Source: Verrucomicrobiota bacterium
GTDB lineage: Bacteria; Verrucomicrobiota; Verrucomicrobiia; Opitutales; Opitutaceae
DNA: 15,555 bases
NCBI GenBank assembly: GCA_030832235.1
Contig: JAURJO010000378.1
Coordinates: forward strand, 1-15,555
Direction: 5' to 3'
The number at the start of each line of letters is the position of its first letter. The first letter of the stretch is position 1. Of this stretch, positions 1-8,145 are shown piece by piece. A program made the position numbers and the translations under genes. The notes under the pieces were generated by a model. It saw nothing but the letters and a program-made list of their open reading frames with translations, searched no databases and was not told the origin of the DNA.

Positions 1-1
1 C

Positions 2-1540
2 ATCCACTTGGCCGGCGCGGTGACGGCCCGCAAAAACCAGCGGGCGACGACCTCGGACTGGATGGAACTGGAGAAGCAGCGCGGCATCTCGATCAGCTCG
101 ACCGTGCTGCAGTTCGACTACGGCGGGTACGCGGTCAACCTGCTCGACACCCCGGGCCACAAGGATTTCTCGGAAGACACCTACCGTGTGCTCACCGCGG
201 TCGACGCCGCGCTGATGGTGATCGACGCCGCGAAGGGCGTGGAGTCGCAGACCCGCAAGCTGTTCGAGGTCTGCCGTCGCCGCGGCGTGCCGATCTTCAC
301 GTTCATGAACAAGTGCGACCGGCCGACGCGCAACGCGCTCGAGCTTCTCGACGAGCTCGAGACGGTCCTCGGCTTGCAGTCGTCGCCCGTCATCTGGCCC
401 CTCGGCAACGGCCCCTCGTTCCGCGGCGTGTTCGACCGTCGCTCGCGGCAGGTGCACCTGTTCGAGCGCGTGCCGGGCGGAAAATACCAGGCGCCGGTGA
501 GCGTGGCCTCGCTGGACGACCCGCTCGTGCGCGAGAAACTCGACGACTACACGTTCAACGAGGTGAAGGAGCAGCTCGCGATGCTCGATGGCGCGGGACA
601 CCCGTTTGACCTCGAGGCCATCCGCGCCGGACGGCAGACGCCGGTCTACTTCGGCAGCGCCGTGAACAACTTCGGCATCCAGCTGCTGCTGGACGGCTTC
701 CTCCACGATTCCGTGCCGCCCGCGCCGCGCCGCGCGGTGACCCCCGCCCCGGCGCCCGCCGAGGCCGCCGCTCCCGCGGCCGAACGCGGCCGCGTGGTCC
801 CGATCGACCATGGAAAGTTCTCGGGCTTCGTCTTCAAGATCCAGGCCAACATGGACCCCAAGCACCGCGACCGTATCGCGTTCCTGCGGGTCTGCTCGGG
901 CAAATTCGAGCGCGACATGATGGTGACGCACCAGCGCTCGGGAAAAAACGTGCGCCTGTCGTCCTCGCACAAACTCTTCGGCCAGGACCGCGAGACCGTC
1001 GACGAGGCGTGGCCGGGCGACGTGATCGGCCTGGTCGGCCACGGGGAATTCGGCATCGGCGACACGCTCACCGAGGACAAGACGATCGCCTACGACGAGA
1101 TCCCGCGCTTTCCGCCCGAGGTGTTCACGTTCATCTCCAACCCGAACGCCGGCGACGCGAAGAAGTACCGCGCCGGCGTGGAGCAACTGCTGCAGGAAGG
1201 CGTCGTGCAGGCGTTCAACGCCCGCAACGCCCCGCCGGGCTCGACGCTCCTCGCCGCCGTAGGTCCGCTGCAGTTCGAGGTCGTGCAATGGCGCCTGCAG
1301 AGCGAATACAACGCCGAATCCCGCCTTACCCCCACCCCGTGGACTTTGCTCCGCTGGGTGGAGCCGCACCCGAGCCTCGCCCAGCCGGGCAATCTGATCA
1401 TGCCGAGCGGCGTGAGCTTCGGCACCGACAAGTTCGACCACCCGGTGCTGCTCTTCCCGTCGGAGTGGACGATGCGCTACTTCTGCGAGAAGAACCCGGA
1501 GCTGAAGCTCCACGAGCTTCCGCTGGAGCAGACGCGCTGA
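2..1540 (+). CDS. prfC: Peptide chain release factor 3 (RF3), 5'-truncated by the window edge
   Basis: RF3 is a cytoplasmic translational GTPase that removes RF1/RF2 from the ribosome after peptide release. The reading frame is open from base 2 with no stop, so the beginning, including the P-loop (G1), lies outside the window; the TTG at 8 is not a real start. Visible family motifs are SDWMELEKQRGISI before the G2 region (about 56-97), the G3 motif DTPGH (146-160) and the G4 motif NKCD (308-319), where Cys replaces the usual Leu. Domain II carries the RF3 hallmark GFVFKIQANMDPKHRDR near 826-876, and domain III runs to the stop. An Ala/Pro-rich linker (about 715-800) between the G domain and domain II looks longer than in E. 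coli RF3. The length and motifs fit RF3 rather than EF-G. A likely terminator follows, so it is transcribed separately from the next gene. Confidence 0.95.
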   Translation: MHLAGAVTARKNQRATTSDWMELEKQRGISISSTVLQFDYGGYAVNLLDTPGHKDFSEDTYRVLTAVDAALMVIDAAKGVESQTRKLFEVCRRRGVPIFTFMNKCDRPTRNALELLDELETVLGLQSSPVIWPLGNGPSFRGVFDRRSRQVHLFERVPGGKYQAPVSVASLDDPLVREKLDDYTFNEVKEQLAMLDGAGHPFDLEAIRAGRQTPVYFGSAVNNFGIQLLLDGFLHDSVPPAPRRAVTPAPAPAEAAAPAAERGRVVPIDHGKFSGFVFKIQANMDPKHRDRIAFLRVCSGKFERDMMVTHQRSGKNVRLSSSHKLFGQDRETVDEAWPGDVIGLVGHGEFGIGDTLTEDKTIAYDEIPRFPPEVFTFISNPNAGDAKKYRAGVEQLLQEGVVQAFNARNAPPGSTLLAAVGPLQFEVVQWRLQSEYNAESRLTPTPWTLLRWVEPHPSLAQPGNLIMPSGVSFGTDKFDHPVLLFPSEWTMRYFCEKNPELKLHELPLEQTR

Positions 1541-1550
1541 GCCGGCTGGA

Positions 1551-1581
1551 CCCGCCGCGATGGCGGGAGGGATTTCTTTTT
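1551..1581 (+). terminator. Probable intrinsic terminator of prfC
   Basis: An all-GC 6-bp stem, CCCGCC (1551-1556) with GGCGGG (1562-1567), encloses a 5-nt loop. It starts 10 nt after the prfC stop. A T-rich stretch ending in five Ts follows, but AGGGA separates it from the stem, so termination may be imperfect. Confidence 0.55.
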
Positions 1582-1617
1582 GTCTTCGCACCATCACGTG
1601 CGCCACTGTGCGGCTGC

Positions 1618-1637
1618 GTCGGCGCCTTGGTGCCGAC
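1618..1637 (+). other. Hairpin in the leader of the TonB-dependent receptor gene
   Basis: GTCGGC (1618-1623) pairs with GCCGAC (1632-1637) around an 8-nt loop, ending 17 nt before the receptor start codon. No Shine-Dalgarno sequence is visible between the hairpin and the ATG. It could affect translation or mRNA stability, but a hairpin this small can occur by chance in GC-rich DNA. Confidence 0.3.
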
Positions 1638-1654
1638 CGCGAACCCCTAAAACC

Positions 1655-4600
1655 ATGTCGCTCTCACGCTCCCTGCTTCTGCTCGCCCTGTTCACCAGCC
1701 TGCTGTCCGGACTCGCCCGCGCCCAGGGCGGAACCGGGGTGATCGAAGGCCGCGTGTTCAACGCCGCAACTGGGTCGGCCCTCGCCAACGCGCGGGTGAG
1801 CATCGAAGGAACCGATCGTTTCGCGCTGACCGACGACTCCGGCTCCTACCGGCTCGCCGGCGTGCCGGCCGGCTCCCTCCAACTCGCCGTAACCCACCTC
1901 GGCATGACGCCGGCCCGGGCCGCCGTGAATGTCGCCGCCGGCACCAGCGTGCGGCGCGAGTTCGAGCTCAGCCTATTCCGCCCGGGTCGGACGGCCGCGG
2001 AAACGGAGGCGGTCAGACTCGACGCCTTCACGGTCACCGAGGCCCGCGAGATGAGCGCCCAAGCCGTAGCCATGAACGAGCAACGCGCGGCGCCGAACAT
2101 CAAGAACGTCGTCGCGATCGACGAGTTCGGCGACCGCGGCAACGAGAACATCGGCGAGTTCCTGCTTTTCCTGCCCGGCGTCTCCGTGACGACCTCCGGC
2201 TCCGAGCCGACCACCGTCGCGATGCGTGGTTTTCCGGGCAACAACACGGGCATCACGATCGACGGCGCGGAGACCACCGCGACCTTCGGCGGCAACAGCC
2301 GCGCCCTCGATCTGCGCGAGGTGCCGTTCAACAACGTGTCACGCGTCGAGATCACCAAGGTCCCCACGCCCGACATGCCCGCCAGCGGCCTCGGCGGATC
2401 GATCAACCTCATCACGCGCGGCGGCTTCGAGGCGAAGTCCCCGCGCTTCACCTACAACGCCTACACGATGTTTCACGACCGGAACGGGCTCACCTTCGAC
2501 GGAGGGCCGCGGTCCGCCAGCCCGGTCACCAGCCACCGGCACATCCAGCCGTCGTTCGACTTCAGCTACCTACGCCCGATCAACCGCAACCTCGCGATCA
2601 CGCTAGGGGGCTCCCGCACCTGGCGCGCGAAGCCGATGGAGACCGGGACGAAGTCGACCGACGAGACCCCGACCTGGGATCTCGTCCGCCTGGTCCAGAC
2701 CGGCAGCCAGTGGAACAGCCTCGCGCAGGAATTCCGCACGGTGCAGGGGCAGATCGGCATCGACTGGCGCGTGCGCGCGAGCGACACGCTTTCCGTCGGC
2801 GCCCAGTACCGCTCCTACGCCCTGCCCATCACGCGCAGCGTGCTCGGCTTCAACTACGGCGCCGGCGCCACCGGCGGCCCTGACTTCACCCAGGGCGCCG
2901 CCACCGCCGTCGGCACCATCACGATGAACGGCAGCGGCGAGAACGTCGACATCCTCACGCAGACCAAACTCTACAACCTCAAGTACCGCCACCGCGGCGA
3001 CACCTGGCGCCTCGACTTCGGCGCCTACTACTCGACCTCCCAATCCGATCGCTGGGACATCGACTCCGGTTTCTTCAACCTCACACCCGCCACCCTTTCC
3101 AACCTCGTTCTGCGCGGCGAAGGCATCCCCGCCTCGGGCGGCACCATCCCCACCCGCTACACCGCCACGACCGCCGCCGGCCAACCCGTCGACGTCTACG
3201 ACGGCGGCAACTACTCGATCGTCAGCGGCAACACCAACCAGCCCGACTGGAACTCGCAGCGTTACAACCTGAAGCTCGACCTCGCGCGCGACTTCAGCGG
3301 CCCCGTCCCGTTCACCCTCAAGGTCGGCGGCCTCGTAGACACGCAGCAGAACGATCAGCGGCGCCGCCCGCGCACGTGGAGCTTCCGTCCGAACGGCGCC
3401 ACCGACGCCACGTCTCGCCAGGCGAAGAACTTTGACGTTTTCGACGATGCCTTCAACGCGGAGGCACCCGATGTCTTCGGGCGCAAGGTCCGCTGGATCA
3501 GCGGCACCAAACTCTACCAGTTGTACCAGAAGAACCCCGCTTGGTTCGTCTCCGACGAGGCCCAGGCTTGGCAGGATTTTGTCACCAACTCGCGCGAACT
3601 GTCCGAGCAGGTCGCCGCCGGCTACGTGCGCGCCGACGCCCGGCTGTTGAAAAACCGGCTCTGGCTGGTGGGCGGCGTCCGCCTCGAGCGCACCCACGAC
3701 AAAGGGCGCGGACCTCTGAACGACATCAACGCGCAGTACCAGCGTGACGCCGCGGGGCGGTTGATCGACGGCAACCCCGTGCTCGCCGGCATCCAGCCGG
3801 TCCAGATCACCACCGATCCCCTCGCGCAGCGGAAACTCCGCTACCGCGAGCGCGGCGCGTCCTCCGACCAGAGCTACCAGGGCTATTATCCCAGCCTCAA
3901 CGCGAGCTACAGCCTCACCGAGAACCTTATCCTCCGCGCGGCGTTCGCCCGCACGCTGGGCCGCCCGAACCTCGGCAACATCATCCCGGGCGTGACCATC
4001 TCCGACGCCAGCTCCACGAGCGCGATCCCGACGATCACGGTGAACAACTCCGGCTTGAAGCCGTGGACGGCCACCAGCCAGGACGTCTCGCTCGAGAGCT
4101 ACCAGATCAAGGACGGGTTCGGCTCCGTCAGCGTGTTCCAGAAGGACATCAAGGATTTCTTCACGAGTGTAACGACGGACGCCACGCCCGAGCTGCTCGA
4201 CCGCTACGGGCTGGACGGTGATCCCTCGCTGCTCGCGTACCGCATCACCACCCTCACGAACGGCGGCGACGCCCGCATCCGCGGCATAGAGTTCAGCTAC
4301 CGGCAGTCCCTCACCTTCCTGCCCTCCTGGGCGCGCGGCCTGCAGGTCTTCGCCAACGCCACGCGCCTCCAGCTGAGTGGATCCCGCACCGCGGATTTCT
4401 CCGGCTACGCTCCGAAATCAGTCTCCGGCGGCGTCAACTTCGTGCGGGGCCGCCTCGTGCTGAAATGGACGATCAGCTACCTCGGCGACATCCCGACCGG
4501 CGCAGTCGCGGCGAGCGCCACCGTCCCGGCCGGCACCTTCAACTATCAGGCGCGGCGCACGCGCATTGGCGTCAACGCCCAGTACAACCTCACGAAGCGC

Positions 4601-4747
4601 ACCTCGCTCTACGCCTCCGTCGTCGATTGGGGCGGCTTCGTGCAGAACCTGCAACGCTACGCGCCCGGCACGCCCGACTACGCGAAACCCACCCGCTGGC
4701 AGGAACTCGGCTTCTACACCAACCTCGGCGTGCGCGGGACTTTCTGA
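1655..4747 (+). CDS. TonB-dependent outer-membrane receptor with N-terminal carboxypeptidase-regulatory-like domain
   Basis: This encodes a 1030-residue outer-membrane transporter powered by TonB/ExbBD; the substrate cannot be read from sequence. The ATG at 1655 was chosen over an upstream in-frame start at 1580 because it begins a clear signal peptide: MSLSRS, a hydrophobic core, then cleavage after LARA at about residue 23. Residues 28-106 form a carboxypeptidase-regulatory-like beta-sandwich (VIEGRVFNAATGSALANARV). A TonB-box-like stretch, LDAFTVTEARE, lies at 122-132. The plug is at about 145-256, with FLPGVSV, MRGFPGNNTGITIDG and SGLGGSINLITRG. The rest is a beta-barrel ending in the terminal aromatic residue expected for BAM insertion (GVRGTF). 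This architecture resembles the large TonB receptor families of Opitutaceae and Caulobacter-type receptors. No substrate-processing enzyme or SusD partner is adjacent. It ends 19 bp from the convergent phosphatase gene. Confidence 0.95.
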   Translation: MSLSRSLLLLALFTSLLSGLARAQGGTGVIEGRVFNAATGSALANARVSIEGTDRFALTDDSGSYRLAGVPAGSLQLAVTHLGMTPARAAVNVAAGTSVRREFELSLFRPGRTAAETEAVRLDAFTVTEAREMSAQAVAMNEQRAAPNIKNVVAIDEFGDRGNENIGEFLLFLPGVSVTTSGSEPTTVAMRGFPGNNTGITIDGAETTATFGGNSRALDLREVPFNNVSRVEITKVPTPDMPASGLGGSINLITRGGFEAKSPRFTYNAYTMFHDRNGLTFDGGPRSASPVTSHRHIQPSFDFSYLRPINRNLAITLGGSRTWRAKPMETGTKSTDETPTWDLVRLVQTGSQWNSLAQEFRTVQGQIGIDWRVRASDTLSVGAQYRSYALPITRSVLGFNYGAGATGGPDFTQGAATAVGTITMNGSGENVDILTQTKLYNLKYRHRGDTWRLDFGAYYSTSQSDRWDIDSGFFNLTPATLSNLVLRGEGIPASGGTIPTRYTATTAAGQPVDVYDGGNYSIVSGNTNQPDWNSQRYNLKLDLARDFSGPVPFTLKVGGLVDTQQNDQRRRPRTWSFRPNGATDATSRQAKNFDVFDDAFNAEAPDVFGRKVRWISGTKLYQLYQKNPAWFVSDEAQAWQDFVTNSRELSEQVAAGYVRADARLLKNRLWLVGGVRLERTHDKGRGPLNDINAQYQRDAAGRLIDGNPVLAGIQPVQITTDPLAQRKLRYRERGASSDQSYQGYYPSLNASYSLTENLILRAAFARTLGRPNLGNIIPGVTISDASSTSAIPTITVNNSGLKPWTATSQDVSLESYQIKDGFGSVSVFQKDIKDFFTSVTTDATPELLDRYGLDGDPSLLAYRITTLTNGGDARIRGIEFSYRQSLTFLPSWARGLQVFANATRLQLSGSRTADFSGYAPKSVSGGVNFVRGRLVLKWTISYLGDIPTGAVAASATVPAGTFNYQARRTRIGVNAQYNLTKRTSLYASVVDWGGFVQNLQRYAPGTPDYAKPTRWQELGFYTNLGVRGTF

Positions 4748-4766
4748 GCGGCACGCCGCCGCGCCT

Positions 4767-5564
4767 TCACGGACGCATCAGCTCACCGAGGCGCGTGGCC
4801 ATCGCCGGCGTTCCGGCGAGGTAGACGATCTTGCGCATCTTCAGGTCAAAGGTGCGCAACGGCAGTTGTTCGCCGTTGAGGAACCGCACCTCGCCGCCCG
4901 CCGCGCGCACGAGCGGGATCGCCGCGGCAAGATCCCAGATCTTCACGTTGAAATCCACGCATCCATCGAGGAACCCGGCCGCCACATAGGCCAAATGGAG
5001 CGTGGCGGAACCGAGCGCGCGCACCTTGAAGGCCCCCGTCACCCGCGACGCCATCGCGGCGTGGGCCGGATCGTGCGGACTATGGAAACCGACCAGCGAT
5101 TCGCGCGAGATCGGGGCCGCGTTCACGCGGACCTCACGTTCGCCGTCGCGCACGCCGAAACCCGGACCACCGCGGATCAGTCGCCGCCGGGCCAGATCGT
5201 AAACGACGCCGTAAACCGGCTCGCCGTCCCGCAGCAGCGCGAGCGAGATCGCGCAGCACGCGATGCCGAGCGCGAAATTGTTCGTGCCGTCGATCGGATC
5301 CAGCACCCACGCGTACGGGGCGGTGACGGGAATCGGGCGCTCCGTCTCGGTCAGTTCCTCGCTGAGAAACTGGTCCGAAGTAAAACGTGCTGAAAGCAGC
5401 CGGAAAATATTCTCCGAAATCGCGACATCGATCGCGGTGACGCGAGTGCCGTCGTGCTTCCAGCGGCTCTCCACCCGACCGAACTCACGGTGCAGTAATT
5501 CCGTTTGGGCGAGGACGGCCGCCTCTGCGGCCTCGATGCGGGAAAGGAGCTCGGGTGAATGCAT
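4767..5564 (-). CDS. Inositol monophosphatase family protein
   Basis: A 265-residue Mg2+-dependent phosphatase of the inositol monophosphatase/bisphosphatase fold, probably cytoplasmic since no signal peptide is seen. All signature elements are present: KHDGTRVTAID (36-46), the metal-binding acidic pair in LSEE (67-70), DPIDGTNNF (89-97) and the C-terminal motif WDLAAAIPLVRAAGG (210-224). The family includes inositol-1-phosphatase, 3'(2'),5'-bisphosphate nucleotidase (CysQ) and histidinol-phosphatase-like enzymes, and the sequence alone does not choose between them. The ATG at 5564 gives a normal N-terminus (MHSPELLSRIEAAEAAV). The frame stays open to 5642, but that extension has no family-like sequence. 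It is divergent from the Tat-exported isomerase gene. The 19-bp gap to the convergent receptor gene holds only a weak GCGGC/GCCGC hairpin (4748-4762). Confidence 0.93.
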   Translation of the reverse strand: MHSPELLSRIEAAEAAVLAQTELLHREFGRVESRWKHDGTRVTAIDVAISENIFRLLSARFTSDQFLSEELTETERPIPVTAPYAWVLDPIDGTNNFALGIACCAISLALLRDGEPVYGVVYDLARRRLIRGGPGFGVRDGEREVRVNAAPISRESLVGFHSPHDPAHAAMASRVTGAFKVRALGSATLHLAYVAAGFLDGCVDFNVKIWDLAAAIPLVRAAGGEVRFLNGEQLPLRTFDLKMRKIVYLAGTPAMATRLGELMRP

Positions 5565-5589
5565 GGACAGGGCATCGTCCGCGGAATCT

Positions 5590-5606
5590 TCGGCTATGAA
5601 AGCCGA
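5590..5606. promoter_or_regulatory. Perfect 6-bp inverted repeat in a divergent intergenic region
   Basis: TCGGCT and AGCCGA flank ATGAA. The repeat lies 26-42 bp upstream of the phosphatase start, in the 151-bp region (5565-5715) that must hold promoters for both divergent genes. It could be an operator or a leader hairpin. No convincing -35/-10 pair was recognised on either strand, so its role is open. Confidence 0.3.
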
Positions 5607-5715
5607 TTCTCTCCACGCCCGCGGGATTGCGCGCGGCGTCACCCCTGACCAACGTACCCTTCACCCCGCGGATACCCGCGAGATTCACCCCTTCCTCCTG
5701 GAGCTTTCTCCGTCC

Positions 5716-6555
5716 ATGAACCGCCGAACCTTCCTCCGTGACACCGCCGTCGTAGCCGGCGCCCTCGCCCTGCCTCACTCCGCCGCCGCCGGCCAGTTCA
5801 CCGGCCGGATCCGCAAGTCCCTGAAATGGGGCATGGTGACCGGCGCCAAGGGCCTGCCGCTCGTCGAGGCCTTCCGGAAGCTACGCGCGTGCGGCTTCGA
5901 AGGCGTGGAGCCCAGCCTGTCGCATGTCACCAACCCCGACGAATGGGTCGCGGCCAGCCGCGAGAGCGGACTGATCATCGACGGCACCGTCGGCGCGCGC
6001 ACCGAGAAACTCGACGACGGCATCGCACTCACGAAGAAACTCGGCGGCGACTCGATGCTGGTCGTCGCCCGCTACGAACAAAAGCAATCGCTGGTTGAAA
6101 ACTGGAACCGCTGCCGCGACCAGCTCAAGGCGGCGGCGCCCGAGGCCGAGCGCCAGCGCATCAAGCTGCTGGTTGAAAACGTCTGGGCCACGTTCCTCAT
6201 CAGCCCCTTCGACATGGCGCGGTTCATCGACGAGATCGGCAGCCCATGGGTTCAGGTGCACTTCGACGTCGGCAACATGATGCGTTGGGGGATCGCCGAA
6301 CACTGGGCGCAGGTTCTCGGGCAGCGCTCCCAGAAGCTCGACATCAAGGAATGGAGTCAAAGGCAGGCGATGCAGACCGGGCTGAATAAGGGTTTCGACG
6401 TCGGCATCGGAGACGGCGACATCAACTGGCCGGCGGTGCGCGCCGAACTCGCGAAGATCGGCTACACCGGCTGGGCAGCGGCGGAAGTGAAGGGCGGCGG
6501 TTGGGACCACTTGACGGATGTCGCCCGCCGCATGGATCGCGTGCTGGATCTGTAG
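5716..6555 (+). CDS. Tat-exported sugar phosphate isomerase/epimerase-like TIM-barrel protein
   Basis: A 279-residue protein of the xylose-isomerase-like TIM-barrel family (PF01261), often annotated as hydroxypyruvate isomerase or sugar phosphate isomerase/epimerase. The ATG at 5716 starts a twin-arginine signal, NRRTFLRD (2-9), a hydrophobic stretch and an Ala-rich cleavage region near 22-26, so the mature protein is probably periplasmic. Likely metal ligands are Glu154 (LLVENVW), His182/Asp184 (HFDVGN) and Glu257 (AAEVKGGG). The position that often reads H-x-K-D in relatives is LDIKEW here; I believe this variant is common in the exported verrucomicrobial/planctomycete subfamily, so it is not evidence of inactivation. 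A weak TGGAG lies 12 nt upstream of the start. It is divergent from the phosphatase gene and not visibly part of an operon. The substrate is unknown. Confidence 0.9.
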   Translation: MNRRTFLRDTAVVAGALALPHSAAAGQFTGRIRKSLKWGMVTGAKGLPLVEAFRKLRACGFEGVEPSLSHVTNPDEWVAASRESGLIIDGTVGARTEKLDDGIALTKKLGGDSMLVVARYEQKQSLVENWNRCRDQLKAAAPEAERQRIKLLVENVWATFLISPFDMARFIDEIGSPWVQVHFDVGNMMRWGIAEHWAQVLGQRSQKLDIKEWSQRQAMQTGLNKGFDVGIGDGDINWPAVRAELAKIGYTGWAAAEVKGGGWDHLTDVARRMDRVLDL

Positions 6556-6560
6556 GGCGG

Positions 6561-6583
6561 AAAAACTCCGGGCAGCCCCGGAG
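6561..6583 (-). terminator. Intrinsic terminator of the minus-strand three-gene operon
   Basis: CTCCGGG (6566-6572) and CCCGGAG (6577-6583) form a perfect 7-bp stem with a 4-nt loop. On the minus strand it is followed directly by TTTTT (complement of 6561-6565), a classical rho-independent layout. It lies about 80 nt beyond the ankyrin gene stop. On the plus strand no T-run follows, so it should not serve the isomerase gene. Confidence 0.72.
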
Positions 6584-6608
6584 CTAGCCAGCAACCGCCG
6601 TTCCAATC

Positions 6609-6642
6609 GGGGGGATCGCAATTTTCACGCGATCCAATCCCC
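6609..6642. other. Bulged hairpin in the convergent intergenic gap
   Basis: GGATCGC (6613-6619) pairs with GCGATCC (6629-6635) around a 9-nt loop. GGGG (6609-6612) can extend the stem with CCCC (6639-6642) across a 3-nt bulge. No U-tract follows on either strand. It sits between the converging isomerase and ankyrin genes and may protect an mRNA 3' end or be a remnant of a repeat. Confidence 0.4.
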
Positions 6643-6663
6643 GCGTGAACACCACGTCCCGGT

Positions 6664-8145
6664 TCAGTTCTCGTAGCCGTTGACCGGCGTGACAGGTGTC
6701 GGGGGCGGAGGCGTCACACCCCGGGCGATGAGTTCCCGCTTGATGGCGTCGATGGTCTCGAAGGAAGGCTTGAAGTTGCCGAAGCGATGGCCCTCCGCGA
6801 TGAGCAGGGGGGTCCAGCCGCGTTTGTTCTTGGTGTACCAGACGTCCAACCGCATGCCGCGGGCTGCCAACAATTGGACGACCACCGGGAAGTTCGCGAA
6901 GGCCGCGCCATGCATAGCCGTGTCGCCGTTCACCGTCACGCCGTTGATGTCGGCGCCCAACTTCAAAAGGTATTCCACCGCCTCGACCGCTTCCTCCTCG
7001 GTGCCGGCCTCCTCGCCCGCGGAACGCGTGCCGAGCCCCGCGGCCGCCATCAGCGGCGTCGCGCCGTCCGCATTCGGGAGCATCGGGTCGGCACCAAGCT
7101 CCAGAAGCAGTTTCATGTACTCGAGGTCAGCCGTATCCGCCGCCAGCAGGAACGGAGTCGCGCCCTTGCGCGCGATCCGACCGCCCCCTGAGGGGCCGCC
7201 CGCCAACCGCTCGTTCACCCGCGCCCCCGCGGCGACCAGGCGTCGCACCACCTGCACGCTGTTCACCGGGCCGGTCACCCGCGGTTCGGGGAACCCTTCA
7301 TCCTCACCTTTGTCCGCCTTCCGCACCCACACCATCACGTGCAGCGGCGTGTAGCCGCTGCGCTGGTCGTTCGGATCCGCACCGCGTTCCAGCAGATCCA
7401 ACGCGAGCTCGAAGTGCCCGTTCTCGATCGCCAACAGCAGCGCACTCGTGCCGCGGCGCGGCAGCTTACCCCCGGTGCGTGTCGGCCGCGTGACGTCGTT
7501 CACATCAACCCCCGACCGCAACAGCGCCACGACAGTCGAACGATGCCCGCCGCGCGCCGCGAAAAACAGTGCGGTGAAACCCGAATCCAGCGCCGCGCAG
7601 ACATCGGCGCCCGCCGCCAGCAACGCGTCAACCGCGGCGGTATGCCCCTCCGCGGCGGCCCACATCAGCGGCGTCTGGCCGCCACCAGGCAGACGGGCGT
7701 TCACGTCGGCGCCACGCGCGATCAGCGCCCGCACCAGCGCCTCGCGCCCCGAGCGGGCTGCCGTCATGAGCGGCGTTTCCCCTCCCAGAGCGGGGCGATT
7801 AGGATCGGCGCCCGCCGCCAGCAACCGCGCCGCGACCGCGGCGGAGCCGTTGACGCACGCGAGCGAAAGAGGCGTTACGCCGTACCGGTTGACCGCGTCG
7901 GCGCCTGCACCCGCCGACAACAATGCGGCGACCGCGGTTTCCTCATTGTGCTGTGCGGCCCAGTGAAGCGCGGTGGTGCCGTCGGGTTGGACGGCCTTCG
8001 CATCCGCCCCCGCGGCCAGCGCCGCCTTCACCGCCGAAAAATCCGCCCGCTCTGCCAGGTCGGCGACGGAGGCAGCAAGGCCCGCGCACGCCGCGATCGA
8101 GAACGAAAGCGCCGCGGCCGCGAAAGCTCGAGCAAGCGTCGTCAC
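6664..8145 (-). CDS. Exported ankyrin-repeat protein, third gene of the DUF1592/DUF1552 operon
   Basis: A 493-residue protein made almost entirely of about eleven ankyrin repeats (from about residue 30 to 460), seen as recurring TPL-x-x-A-A and LL-x-x-GAD-x-N patterns. Two or three repeats carry Gly- or Glu-rich insertions. It starts with GTG (8145-8143), overlapping the stop of the upstream DUF1552 gene by 4 bp (GTGA), and no Shine-Dalgarno is visible, so translation is probably coupled. The N-terminus has a hydrophobic export signal ending in IAAC at residues 17-20, which fits a lipobox with Cys20; an ordinary signal peptide cut a few residues later is the alternative. Ankyrin repeats bind proteins, so it may be a periplasmic or membrane-anchored scaffold for the two co-encoded proteins (inference). 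The C-terminal block RGWTPLLIAEGH looks like a conserved end of this subfamily. A terminator follows. Confidence 0.92.
   Translation of the reverse strand: MTTLARAFAAAALSFSIAACAGLAASVADLAERADFSAVKAALAAGADAKAVQPDGTTALHWAAQHNEETAVAALLSAGAGADAVNRYGVTPLSLACVNGSAAVAARLLAAGADPNRPALGGETPLMTAARSGREALVRALIARGADVNARLPGGGQTPLMWAAAEGHTAAVDALLAAGADVCAALDSGFTALFFAARGGHRSTVVALLRSGVDVNDVTRPTRTGGKLPRRGTSALLLAIENGHFELALDLLERGADPNDQRSGYTPLHVMVWVRKADKGEDEGFPEPRVTGPVNSVQVVRRLVAAGARVNERLAGGPSGGGRIARKGATPFLLAADTADLEYMKLLLELGADPMLPNADGATPLMAAAGLGTRSAGEEAGTEEEAVEAVEYLLKLGADINGVTVNGDTAMHGAAFANFPVVVQLLAARGMRLDVWYTKNKRGWTPLLIAEGHRFGNFKPSFETIDAIKRELIARGVTPPPPTPVTPVNGYEN

Noticed and set aside
2603..3697. Long minus-strand open frame (364 codons) opposite the TonB-dependent receptor
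   Set aside because: The receptor's plug and barrel sequence is unambiguous in the plus frame. The antisense translation is Val/Gly/Ala-rich without domain features.
4748..4762. GCGGC-ACGCC-GCCGC hairpin between the convergent receptor and phosphatase genes as a bidirectional terminator
   Set aside because: The stem is only 5 bp with no T-run on either strand, so it does not meet a reasonable terminator standard.
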